A stretch of DNA of 60,000 bases from Glandiceps talaboti. Lineage: Eukaryota; Hemichordata; Enteropneusta; Spengelidae. A program made the position numbers and the translations under genes. Under the pieces are notes generated by a model, which saw only the letters and a program-made list of their open reading frames with translations, did not search any database and was not told the DNA's origin. Shown piece by piece: positions 14,864-28,900 of this stretch (position 1 is the first letter of the stretch; each line of letters begins with the position of its first letter). Location: positions 31,532,332-31,592,331 of the forward strand of contig NC_135549.1 of the NCBI RefSeq assembly GCF_964340395.1, in the 5' to 3' direction.

Positions 14864-16937
14864 CACACCAGTAAACTAACAACTTCACTGAAAACTGTTA
14901 ACTCGGTGTATGACTGGTGTTCTGTGTTACGTAACTAGTCATGTGTACATGTAAGTGTATAGTGATATCTGGTGTTCTGTGTTACGTAACAAGTCATGTG
15001 TACATGTAAGTGTGTAGTGATGTCAACATCTGTCAGATTAACAGATAGTCTATAGTGATTAATGACTATAGACTTTATTTTACATGGAGGGACCCTATTC
15101 ATAAGTATGTACATGTAGTTCCAGCACAGCTTGTGCCAGGTACCCTTCATAGCTTGGCGTTGTATTAATCCCATTCATTTAGCATTCAGTCTGGTATTAT
15201 TACATCTGTACATAATACTCTCTGCTCTGTAAACATAACATGAAGCACTAGAGAGTTTGGGCTAGATATTAACGCATTAATTTTAATTATTAGTTTCAGT
15301 TGTCCACTGATCCCTTGTTTTGTATGCACTGACAGATAACACAATGTAACAAGCCAGATCGTATCTAAAGATACAATATTGACTGTTTCCAATAAACAAT
15401 CAAAACTGTTTGGACTGTTGGGAATTGTAACATACTTTTTGGTTTTTAATGAATTTTGATTACCCTAGTTTGGTTTTGACTCGTGAGTGAAAAACTCAGC
15501 AAACTATGGTCAGCCATATATACAATCAACTACTAGTCAGAGAAATTCTCTCCACCAATAGGAGTGCAGCAATGTTTACAACTTACCCACTCTACATTTC
15601 ATGGTATGTAACAGGGGAATCAGAATTAATTTCTAACATTTTCCTGCTGAGATTGACACTGAGGGCGCTATTCAACAAATAGTGTGACTGGTTTCCTCTT
15701 GTACTTTGAATACTACAAAAATGTACACCAAAGGTAAGACACCAAGATCCTCTGATCTTATTGGTTGCAAACTGTCACCCAAGTATGTACATACTACACT
15801 TTGAAAACATTCTGTTGTCAGTTTTATGTAGCTTTAGCTAAAGTACCTGGCAAATTGAAAGAATTCTATAAATTCTGGACACCACAACAATTTGAATTAG
15901 TTGAACTCAACTTAAAAGCATGATACAATGTACTATTTGTGAGTTCCTATGGTTATACAGGAAGTGACATCACTGGACAGAATTCTGTACATGTATACCT
16001 CATTGGCCACTATTATCCTGTTGTATACAGAGGGTGATATGCAACTTTAACATTAATCTTGATTACCCAGACTGACATCTGGTGACTTACCAAAACCCCA
16101 AAATGTCTGGGAAAATGCCATTGACAAGCAGTTGACTTTCCCTCATAAATACTTTATACTTAGAACAACACTGTAATGAGTTGTGTCCTTAGATGTATCA
16201 GCCTTGTCCACGGTCAGCTCTGAGATTGCCAATGGTATTTAGAGGTGGTTTGAAGGTGTCACCAGGGCCTCCAGCATAATGTCTTGGTAACCAAGACTAT
16301 AACAACATTTAACCCTGCTGACACAGACCCTACTACACAATTACAAAATACTTTGACAATGATACCTCTCTCAATCGTACCGTATATTATTAGAAATCAC
16401 TTACTTTGATTAGATATCACTTCCACCACATCATTGGTGACTAGAGAGTGCAGGAAGTGGAAATAACTTCTCTGTAGCGTCTGCTTCTCTTTAGCTGCTT
16501 GGGTATCTTGCGCATCGACAGGCTGCATCAAGACAGTGAAGATGGTAGTGACAACTGGCATGAAGACTTCTTGTAGAAACGGGACAATCACTTTCTGTGA
16601 GAGCAAAACAGAGTAAGGGGTACAAATATTGAATATCAACATGATTACTGACAGACATGTGGATTGGAAACTGAAGCCGTTACAATGGTACAGTGATCAA
16701 TATGTCTATCTGTGATTAATACATTTGTTAAGCTAACACTAGGGGGCCTGAACGTAATTATTCCAACCTACAGCTACTAGTTACAGTACCTCTAACTCCC
16801 CAGCCTGATGACAAATATTCACCTGTTTTATGGTCAGTCAAATGATTGTCTTTTCAAAATAATATGGGTTGAATTCACATGCGTCTTCAAAGACAAAACT
16901 AAGTGCCAAAAAACAAACTGAATGCGCACACACATGC

Positions 16938-16979
<42 letters not shown>

Positions 16980-19900
16980 ATTGACAGATTTTGAAGTGAT
17001 GTATAGTGTACATCTTTTACACAACTCTTGAATTAACAAAATATAAATATTGATAATTTTGATGATCAGAGGTCACTACCTATATTTCAAATTTCAACAA
17101 GGGCACTGTACACTGTCATGACTTTGAACAATGAGGGCGCTATCCATAATGTTAGTATTTCATATAAAGACCATTAAGGGAAACAAGTTGCATTTATAGG
17201 GTTTTTACGCAAGTGAAAATACTTGAATAAAACCACATTCCAGTATAATGTTAATGTTGATGTACATGTATGCCTTCTATCACATTACAATTGTCATCCT
17301 GAATTGTTAGACCAGTTGATTGCATAGTAGGGATTTCCTGAACATTTTTTGATGTGTATCATAAATTATGTCATCGGATTGTTTATAAGTTATATCTTAA
17401 AATCAGGTTTGATTTCAATCAATTGCAAGTGGTGGTTAAGGTTACATCAGTAAGTAGAATATTGTGATCACCTTTAAATGTGAAGACAAAAACTACATCC
17501 AAAAAAAGCATATAAACTCAGCTTGTGGCCCTTTAAATCACAAATTTGACAATTTGCCAATAAATTGACATCACTATCTTACCTTGAATTTGACATTACT
17601 ATCTTACCTTGAATTTGCCAATAATCTGATTTATAAGTGGAATAAATTCCTGGATGTCTTTTGCACTGCAGCCTTTTAACAAATGTTCCACAGCTATTGG
17701 TATAAATGGCAGCACAGTTGTTTCTAAACATACAATCATACGATGTAGGTACTGGCGTACAGCAGAATGTACTATCTGTCTCTGATATGGGGTGTCTAAA
17801 GCATGTAGAAACACTTGTAGGGCTTCTAGATAACACGGCTCACATCCACACTGCTTCATGGTTTGTTGGGTGTGAAATGCTTTACTTGTGCGACTATGGA
17901 ATAAAATATGTACAACTTATAATTAGTGTTTTGTAGTCTTCACCTTGTGTACAATGCTATTACCATACATAATACATATACAACCTTTTTGCCAGAAAAT
18001 TACATTAATTATAAAAACATATTGCAGAATGTTTAAAATCAATAACAATACAGATAAAGGAAGTGTGGTATGTGAGAAGCACTAACTTTGAATGAGTTAT
18101 TGTAGCCGTGTCATGTTTTTACTATCTCACAATGCACAGAAGGCATATTTGTAGTTTTACAGTAGATTTCGTAATTAGAAAATATTAAAGTCCAACATTG
18201 ACATATGCCAATCTTGATCCAGGGACATACAATGCTATACAACATAAAATTGGATAAATATAAGACACATACCTTGCAAATCAAATACATTGACTCATAA
18301 TCTCTGCATATTCTAACTTACCTTGCAAATGAAATACACTGACTGACAACTTCTGCATATTCTAATTGCTGGGCTTCTTCACTCTCTACACACAGTTTGG
18401 CCAGTACAGAGTTGAACTTCTCAATAATTGGTGCTAGCAATGTCTTCATTAGAAGCTGCTTTTTCTGTCAATAAAGAAATTACATTTGTTTAATATTTAG
18501 TTTGTAGAAACCAACAACAAAACTGACTGTACACATGTCAATGTGTTTACATTTATCTAAATGTTACAGTAATTTGAGTAAAACAGTGGATTGACTGTAC
18601 AATAGGTAAATGTACACAAGCTGGGGGGTTGGGGTTAGAGTTGAGTTAGGTATAAGAATAGGACTGGATTCCTTAACTTAGCCTTGATTTGTATCATTTA
18701 CCAAAGTGGACTGGTTTCAATATACACTACAAACTCAACTAAGCACCACTGTATGGACTTCACTTTCAATATGAGGTTCATAATTATAGCATTTCTTAAC
18801 AAATATTTGTTTTTAGGTTATACCTATCTTAAACCCTTTGTATTGAGTACAACAATACAAAAAACACCCCTGATTCACACTTCTACAGAATACCATGGGA
18901 CAAAGCTCTTAAGAAATAGTACTATTAGGTGACAATACCCCCAATTTGAACGAGGGCGCTGTATTCCCAATTTCCAATTTCCTGTCTGGAATGGCCTATT
19001 GAGTACAACCTTTGTATAACATCTTAGTTTGGGTGAATTGGAATTCTACCTTAGTTCCTACTTACCTGGGGTGGGAATTGACTGGCTACAATCAAAACAC
19101 CAGCTGACTCATAAACAAACAGTTTATCATCACTGGACAACAGTGCAGGATGTCCATTATCCTGTACAGGGAATGAAAGCAAAATAGACAAGATGATGTA
19201 AGATTGTAGTTCAAGGTCAATTCTGTCATGATCAATGTATGCATAGTAAAAAATGAGAGTAGTATATCAATTCTCTCACTGCGAGATCAGGTGCTTTTGG
19301 CAGACCAAAGATTAGAGATTTTTACACAACAGACATGGATTCAATAGCCAATATTCATGATTCAAATAAAGTCAGATACAAACATTAAGGACTGTGGGAT
19401 ATTTGAAGTTGTGGTAATTTGGTGCTAATCTGGGCAGATTGCAAGGGTCAAGGGTGACCATGGCTAGATGATTTGTGAGTAGCAACAAATACCATAAAAG
19501 ACTGTTGTAAACGTAATAATTCATATCAGTGAAATAATACATTTACATTCTATTTCATTGTCTCTCTTTTTTTACAAGCTAGGATCATTTTTCCCCCGGA
19601 CAGTACAATATAGTTATTTGGAACGGCTAATTGAAAACAAATGAGATGTTTCGATCTGTCTACTATAGAACTTGATCATGCAATGATTTAATTATTCGGT
19701 GTTAATGTCTCTCTGGACTGGTGGAATAATATGTCCATAAATTAGTCTCCTTGTACAGAATTAGTTAAGTGCAATATAAAATATATTCACAATTATTTTT
19801 ACAAGACTGTTACTATTGCATGTCACCTACATCGTCTAAGTTCAATGTTAAATTTCACATAATTATCTAAAGTGTTGAATACAAAAAACAGAATAAACTT

Positions 19901-22900
19901 ACAACGGGAGCAATGACCATCAAGTCTTGTAAAGATTTGAGAATTTCTTCAGTGAATGGATGTAGATGTCCTCTGACAGATTTGATAAACTTAGAGAATA
20001 GATAGGATGCCCTACTACGTAGATTAGCATTACCATTTCTTAATCCTCTCTCATCAAGAAAGGCAGCAATCACTTCCGGTATATGCTGTGGCTCCAAGTT
20101 GAAGAATTTATCATAGCGACTTATAGTCTCAATAACCTGTAAAGTAGTGAAAAATTATAAACACAATTAAATTCACAAAATCTGATAAAACACACTGTCT
20201 GGCTTAACGTAAATTATTAACATGTACGGCTACATTTTACTGTCTGGTTCAATGAAACTCTTATTAACATGTACGGCTACATTTTACTGTCTGGTTCAAT
20301 GAAACTCTTATTAACATGTACGGCTACATTTTACTGTCTGGTTCAATGAAAATCTCTCTTGGTAAGATTTTTGTTGAGCCAGAAGACAACATTTTTTCCC
20401 CAGGTTTCCTGATTTTAAATGTAATGGTACACTACAAAAAGCAGAATGGGATTTGGATATTTCTGTGTTTTTTTCAGCATCCATAGAATAAATGAACATT
20501 GTCTGAATTAGTTAAGTGCTTCAGATCCACTCTTTCAGAAACTTAGAATCCTAAATATTGATCAACAACACAAGTTGCAATTAGCAGTTTTCGTCCCCGA
20601 TGTGTTACATAAGAGGCTACACGAAGTTTTCATGAATACTACACATCCGTGAGTCACTCATATTCAACCAGACAAAATACAAGAAATGAGGTAAAACACA
20701 GGTCAGGACAATTCACGGTGAAATATGCAGGTGACAAACTATGGAATGATATACCAATAATAATTAGGAATCTACACAGCATTAAATTAGAATACAAGCA
20801 ATACTTACAGTCCACTAGGTAAAAATACTTTTGATGGCAATTAGATTTGTTGTATATATTTGTGTACATGTATGGGTGTTTGTGTTTATGGGAGAGAGAT
20901 AGTGTTTTCGTCTTTGTCTCTGTATTTCTTCTTTTTGAGTCGAAATCTTTAAGTATCAGTTTTTTGTTTTGTTTTGTTGTTGTTTTCTTCCCTTCCTTTT
21001 ATTTGTAGAAGCTTTGCAAATATCAGAAATCCAACGAAACGGTGACGATGCCCAGATAATATTTGTATTTTGATTATTATCACATGTATTGATGGGATTG
21101 AACTAGATTAGTTGGCAGACAACTATTTTTTGATCCCCTTTCCCATTTATTTTATGTTAAGATACTCTTCACGGACCTGTATTATAATTTTGTATCTGGG
21201 AATAAAGTCATATATTATATCACCGTGGTAATGAAAATGTTCAATACTGATGCATATATATTTGTAAAAATATTCAATTTTAGTTTTCTATATTTTGTCT
21301 ACTAATGACTGATAATATATTCAATGTCATGAGTTTCAAGACACAGGATACTTGTACACAACAATTTCAAATTTTAAATAACAGCATAATTCATCATGGC
21401 AAACACACAGGAGTGGCCAACACAAATTAATGGGTGACCCCCCAAAAAAAGAAGAGGTGGCCATTGACAACAGAGGGGTGGTGCACCCCCACCCAAACCC
21501 CTGGTGGAGAACACTGTTAAAGTTAATAACCTGTAATGTCACAGGGATGGTGCACCCCCCCCCCCCCCTCGAAAAAAACCCAAACCAACCCTCGTGGAGA
21601 ACACTCTTAAAGTCACTTACCTGTAGTGCCACAGCAAAATGGGAATGACCAATCACTCTACTGGTGACAAGCTGAAAGAAATCATACCGAAAGATAAAAT
21701 CAAATATTATTATAAAAGACATTTTTTTAAAATGTAAAAAGTGTTTGTGACTGATTTATAAAGTGACAGATTCATTATTATTCCAACTTACACATCAAAC
21801 TCCAACCTATGATTGTTACAAATGTGGAACAACCACAAATCTTTCAGTCTGAGTGTTACATACACAATTCAAACACTGACCACCCTAACCCGCCATTGTA
21901 TGTTGCCCCTGTACCAAGTTTGAAAAAAATCGGTCCAGGCATCTCCAAGAAACGGCTGCGGATGGACGGACGGACGGACGGACGGACGGATGGATGGACG
22001 GACACATGGACAGACGGAACCCAATCCATAAGTACCCGTCCCAGACTTTGTCCGGTGGGGACTAATAATGTACATTGTACTTACTGTACTCATCATTTCC
22101 TTCATAGCCATCACTTTGGGTGAATCACCAACAAAATGGTTGCTTTGATTAGCAGGTATAGCTTCCCCTAGATTGTACAGCAACTTGACAGCCAGTTCTA
22201 CCTTGGTAAACTCTATACTTTCCCACTGCCTGTATAAAATACACATATCAGAATATTATCATTTGTAAAAATGCAATATTTGATGAACAGACCCCAGTGA
22301 TGTCCAAAATATATTATAAATCAAGACACTAGTTGAAAGGAATACATATCATTATCAGCAATGCATGGTTAATGTGATAAAACACCATACACCTAATATA
22401 GTCTTCCTATGTCATGTTATGGAAAGTGTGTGCATTGAACCTGTGCAATCATTTTCCATATCATGCCTTGGCACACTTTGCCCAAATATGGTAAGTGGCT
22501 CGCTTCTTGATGTCTGTTTGTTCAGTGATTCATTTGTTTTCTCAATATCATTATGTTTTTCAGTATAAAATACTGTTCTACTATTAATTTATGGTGCTAT
22601 CTGATTAAAATGTTTCCATGCCTCTATCTATGCTGCATGATAAAACCTTGATGGCCCAAATATGGGTTTTGTAAACTTTGGTAGTACTGCTTGCAAGTTA
22701 CAGAACCTCACAAAGTTGGGCCCTTCCTCCATACAACCTCAGTCTACAAAACCCATATCCAGGCTGTACAGATTTAGTTTTTATTTTACATACTATGACA
22801 TCCTATGATTGAAATCAAACAGTTCTATGATTATTACTCTTGACACAGATCTAAAATGGTATAACCCTTTATATTTCACATCCCTTGTAAACATACAATT

Positions 22901-25900
22901 CAGTGTCTGTTAACACATACAATTAATCCTTCATATAGGCCACCTTTATCCTATCAGGTCCTTATTTATACAGAATGAGCTGACTGGCTACAATGGTGAT
23001 TCAAATATTGTTGTGTATGATCACCTACACATACTGGGTTACACAGTCTCAATAGTTTCTAACCTCTACACTCCAGACTCACCTTAGTGTTGACATGACA
23101 ACTTGATGGATAGTTACCAACATCAATTGGTTGTCTAACTGTGCTATGTTGTCAAATATAACTTTGAGTTGTTTTCTGTACTCCATAAACATCACTTCAT
23201 CTTCACCTTCTCTCTCAAAGTTGTAGCTGTCATCATATTCAAATTTCTGAATCATGATGTAAATGATGCTTTCCAGCTGACTTTTATAAATGTGGCTACC
23301 ATTAGGAATCTTCAAAGAAAATCAAAAGATGGAGTTAAAATGATTGATAGCAATGGCTGCCACAAGCATTTGAAGTAGTAGTCAAACACATCATTGGCTC
23401 AAATAAACCAGCTTTGATAAATCCTGTCAATGAAGCAAGTTTCCCTACAACTCTAATGAATGCATGTGGGTACAATATAAACAGCGCCCCCTAGTGGCAA
23501 ATGTAGCAAAGACAAATTGTTAGAACTTCTATCTTCATGCACCATTTCAGAGAGGTAAATTCTGAGGCAACACAATATGATTGTAGTTCAAGGAGAGACC
23601 ACTGATTCATTTGATAGACTTTAACCAATGAAATCTAATGACTTTATTACCTGCTTTAAAGTAGTTATATAATCATGTACGTATTCTGTGACAGCAGCAG
23701 AGATATCATCATCCTCATCACCAAGGAAACGTAGCATCAGAGGCAATTTACTATTGGCAGCTTGGAAAACTTTGTGAGCATTCTCGTTATCTCTAGCTTT
23801 GATCAACCTGTAATTAAATCATATATCTTTAGTTTTGCTGATTTTGAAATGCTTTCTACACACAGAAATGTACTAAATCATATCAAAACAAGTCATTGAG
23901 AATGACATAGTCCCCGCTATGATTGGCTTTTAAGGAATTATCACTACTCTGATTACGCAACAACACTTGTGAACCTAAATCAAACAGACTTAGATATGTT
24001 GTGCCTGCTTGTTGGACATGGAACATGCCTACAACAATAAAGGATTGGTCGGGTATGGGGGATCATATCACGATGAAAATGGATATGCACATGTATGTCA
24101 TAGAACACTGTCCTAATACTGTGGAAGACTTTATAAATGCTGGAGTCTATTTTCGCTTAGTTACTAAAACTGACAGGTTGGCCTGAATTAATTTTCGCTC
24201 AACCCACTTCTATTCCTATTGTTCATCTCGGTAAAGAATGGAGCGATCATCAACTCCACTTGTCAGTCATCATTAGCCTGCATAATTTGGTCACACGGTC
24301 ACAAATTTGAATAAACACAATGGTGATTTACGCTATCAATCAAGTCGGCAAAGTCTTTGATACTGTTGTTTTCATGGTGTCATGTAAGGAAGTGTGAATG
24401 TTGTGATATTGTCGGGTGAATCTACAAAGTACATTGTACAAAGAACGGGTAAAGGTGGTAATTTTGACGGTTTTAGTAAATTTATCCTTTATTTTCTTAC
24501 CTTAGCGGCAAAATTTTGTGTTAAATGTTTGAAACTTACACTCAATGTTCAAAACATTCTAAAGGAATATTAACAGCTTGCCGCATTGATCAAACGAATT
24601 TCATGCTTATAAACCCATGGATTACAACGTTTTTTTACCATAGTACTCGTTGTCTTCAACGTAAAAACATGTCGCTGTATCGCTGGTTAAAACAAGCAAA
24701 TCCTCCACGCACTCCAGGTTTACCTGATCCCAGACTTTGTATGACCAAAGAAGAGGCAATTTTGACTGAAGCTGCAAATAACGAAGTTGAAAAGGTGATC
24801 GCCGATGTCGTGAATCCAAGGAAGAGAAAGCGTGGTGACTACAAATTCTACACTGATGAGCAACGGGCACAAATTGCAAAGTCTGCCATAGAAATCGGAG
24901 TTGTCAAGACGGCGAGAAGGTTTTCCAAAGAACTCAACAGATCGATAAATGAGAGTACAGTTCGTGGTATGAAGGCCAGTTACTTGAAGCTTCAACGACG
25001 CAACCAATGTACACCCATCACGTCACTGCCAAAGGGTCACAGAGGTCAACCACTGATGCTTGGAGAGTTGGACGGAGCAGTGCAGAGATGGGTCCGCCAA
25101 GTTAGACGTAGTGGTGGTGTCATTAACAATCGCCTCGTCATGGCTGCTGCGATTGGTATCATGATGAAAAATGACAGATCAAAACTGAAAGAATTTGGTG
25201 GACACATTGAAATTACCAGTACGTGGGCAAAATCACTTCTCCACAGAATGAACTTTGTTCGGCGAAAGGGTACAAAGAGTGTGAAGCAACTGCCTCAGGA
25301 CTTCGAAGTGATAAAGACAGAGTTCATCGCACGTGTGAAGAAAGTAAGGGATGACTACTCCGTTCCTGAAGAGATGGTTGTGAATTGGGACCAGACCGGT
25401 GTCAGTATGTTACCAGGAGGCGAATGGACACTTGAAGAGAGGGGAAGTAGACAGATTACTATTTCTGGCCTTGATGACAAACGGCAGATTACGGTATTGC
25501 TTGCAATATCAATGGCGGGACAACTACTTCCACCGCAAGTCATCTACGCCGGAAAAACCGACCGATGTCATCCAAACATCAATTTTCCAGACGATTGGGA
25601 CATTACTCATACAACTTCACACTGGAGCAACGAATCATCGATGCTACGATACGTTCAGAAAGTCGTCATTCCGTACATCACAAATCAACGCCAACGGCTC
25701 GGCCTGTCAACTGATCAGAAGGCACTCGCACTGTTCGACATTTACAAGGCTCATCGTGGAGAAGAACTTAGGAAGCTGCTTGACGAAAACAACATCAAAA
25801 TCGTCTACATCCCAGCCTGTTGCACAGACAAGTTACAGCCACTAGATTTATCTGTTAATAAAGAGTACAAGAATCTCCTGAAGTCAAACTTCAATTCCTG

Positions 25901-28900
25901 GTATGCAGAGAGAGTAATGGAATCACTACCCAACGATGACACTGACACTGATGACGGGAACGCATTACCCGCACCACATATCGATATGAGGACATCCGCC
26001 CTAAAACCAGTCCATGCCAGATGGCTGATCAAGTGCCATGACGACATTGCCCAGCGAATCGATTTGCTTCGTGATGGTTTTCATCAAGCTGGACTTTTGT
26101 AGATGAAAAGTGAGCACATATTGTGAGTGTGTACTTCAAGGTTTTTGATTTCAAGACGCTATTCTAATTTTCATTTACTAGCAGCTAGTACTTTAAATTT
26201 TGTTATCGAACTTTATATGACGAACACTTGAGTTATCATTTTAATTTATTGACATTACTAGTTATTTCTGTAAAATTTCAATTTGTCTTTATGTCAATAC
26301 AAGTACATACAACTGTGATTTTTTGCAATGAATCTGTGTGTTTAAAATTGCAATAAAGACGACAAGTATTTTTTCAATGAAACTTTATTCATGGAATATT
26401 TTGTTTATAAGTTTGTTTGCGTGTGTGCCCGTGATTGTGTGTGTTGAACATTTGTTGAATGTTTAGACGTTGAATTTCCGTTGAGAACGATGGAACAAAG
26501 ATAAGGAAACTGTAATGAGAGGTCAAGTAGAAGTAGGTCATAGTGACGTCCCATACTTCAAACACCATTCCGCTGTAATGAATTTTCGCGTATTTTTTCC
26601 TCCAGCGAAATAAGCCAAAATAAATTCCCAGCGTTTAAAAAGTATACCACAGTACCAACTTTGAATGTGATCTGTTCAAGCATGTCTGAGTTATGGCTTT
26701 GGACATGGAAAATTCACAAACAAAATGGCTGCCAGGCAGCCATATTGGATCGTATCATGACGAAAATGGATATGCACATGTATGTTATAGAACACTGTCC
26801 TAATACCAACTTTGAATGAGATCTGTTCAAGCATGTCTGAGTTATGGCTTTGGACATAGAAAAATTGCAAACAAAATGGCTGCCAGGCAGCCATATTGGA
26901 TCGTATCACAACAACAATGAATATGCACATGTATGTCATAGAACACTGTCCTAATACCAACTTTGAATGAGATCTGTTCAAGCATGTCTGAGTTATGGCT
27001 TTGGACATGGAAAATTTGCAAACAAAATGGCTGCCAGGCAGCCATATTGGATCGTATCACAATGAAAATGGATATGCACATGTATGTCATAGAACACTGT
27101 CCTAATACCAACTTTGAATGAAACACTGTCCTAATACCAACTTTGAATGAGATCTGTTCAAGCATGTCTGAGTTATGGCTTTGGACATGAAAATTCACAA
27201 ACAAAATGGCTGCCAGGCGGCCATATTGGATCGTATCATGACAACAACGAATATGCACATATATGCCATAGAACACTGTCCTAATACCAACTTTGAATGA
27301 GATCTGTTCAAACATGTCTGAGTTATGGCTTTAGACAGGGAAAATTTGCAAACAAAATGGCTGCTAGGCGGCCATATTGGATCGTATCATGAAACAAATT
27401 GACGTGCATATGTATGCCATTGTATGTTACCCTTGTACCAAGTTTGAAAAAAATTGGTCCAGGCATCTCCAAGAAACGGCTGTGGACGGACGGACGGACG
27501 GACGGACGGACGGACACACGGACGCACGGACAGCCGGAACCCAATCCATAAGTCCCCGTCCCGGACTTCGTCCGGCAGGGACTAATCATGGCACATAGCA
27601 ATCATATCACAAAGTATATACTTACTTATTCCAAGCATTCAAAAGGTTAGCTCCTACACCATTGATTAGTTTGGCTAACTTGGCCATAAAGTCAATGTCT
27701 TCATCCTGTATGGAATATACATAATCACATGTATGTTACATGTCAACCGACATTTCACTAGTTTATAGGAATTAGCATTATGAAGACTCACAAGACTCAA
27801 CACATAATATATATATTATAAACTCAGTACTCAGTATGAAATATCTATGCTAGAGTAAACAATACTCAATACATACATACATGAATGTATGTAGAGTGGT
27901 GTAAATAACACAGTCTCAAGCAAGATAAACACGAGCCAATACACAGCGATCATCAGATGACATTGTCTGATGATTGCAACAGTAACAGCACCAGTGTGTT
28001 ACATGTGTACATTGTATGTATCATGTATATAGATAATACACAAAATCCAAAGTACAAGAATGTTATAAGTTATTACTTGGAGATTCACACTTCTTCATCG
28101 ATCATACTTCCTCAGCAATCATCAGGTGACTGATAAAAGTGAGATTGCCAAGGTCAGTATGTACATGTAAATGTTTTTGTACACATTGCGTAACAAGACT
28201 ATTTCAACTCACCTCTTTAGGAGGTAGTACCCCAGCATTCTCCAATACTTTAATCAATGATTCAATTAATTCAGTCTTAGCCATGGGATCCATGCCTTTA
28301 CTAATAATCTCCAAGAGACAATCACATGCACTCTCCCGTAGCACATCAACACCCAAGTGTCGTAGTAGTAATGATACAAATCTATCATTAGCTATTAAGG
28401 TGATATCTATCCATGATACAAAGGCTCCAACTACCTCCAAACATAAACAAGTCACTTCTGGACTAGTGTTTTCATATGTGGTCTGCAATAGAATGGAAGA
28501 TGACAACAAATCATTTAAACACTTCATACCGTGTGTCTTTCTTTTACAAATTTTACAGAAGAAATGAAGTTGCCTTGGTGATTTACTCACAGGATATGAT
28601 GTTATTAACACACAGATGATAGATAAAGTTCAACCTAAAGCAATAAACTATAAATGAGATGTACAACACACACAGCAGGATCCTTTACCTAATCACATTG
28701 AAAAGTGATAAACTTTGTCATTTGTTTACAGTGCAGTAGAAACCGACTTCTGGTGAAAATAAATTACACATGGATTTTAATAATTTCAATTGTTTATTTT
28801 CCTACTGTTATTCAACATGATAACTTGACTCCTTCTACATCCCCACTATGCACGGCACCTATATAATTGTTTCTTTCGCATTTGAAGTTGTCTTTCTTTG

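Larger units (their letters stand above)
23908..27585 (+). mobile_element. Helitron-like composite element carrying nested pogo-like insertion
   Basis: The left end is TAGTCCCCGC near 23908. The right end has the hairpin CCGGACTTCGTCCGG and GGGACTAA followed by T at 27586, so the ends are partly inverted relative to each other. The interior has about five imperfect 151-bp tandem units (motifs CAAAATGGCTGCCAGGC and ATATTGGATCGTATCA) and a GGAC/ACGG tetranucleotide run at 27483-27540. A pogo-like element (24119-26652) interrupts one 151-bp unit. Classification as a Helitron/Helentron relative is inferred from the 3' end; no Rep/helicase is encoded. It lies in XPOT intron 7. Confidence 0.5.

Noticed and set aside
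22657-22758. Transposon bounded by 14-bp perfect inverted repeat
   Set aside because: No target-site duplication and an interior of only about 75 bp; chance or a relic cannot be told apart, so it is listed only as intron content.
25399-25845. 148-codon frame overlapping the transposase
   Set aside because: Frameshifted shadow of the DDE transposase ORF.
26691-27315. Repeated [15 protein letters not shown]-type proteins on the minus strand
   Set aside because: Translation of 151-bp tandem units of the Helitron-like element; no conserved domain visible.
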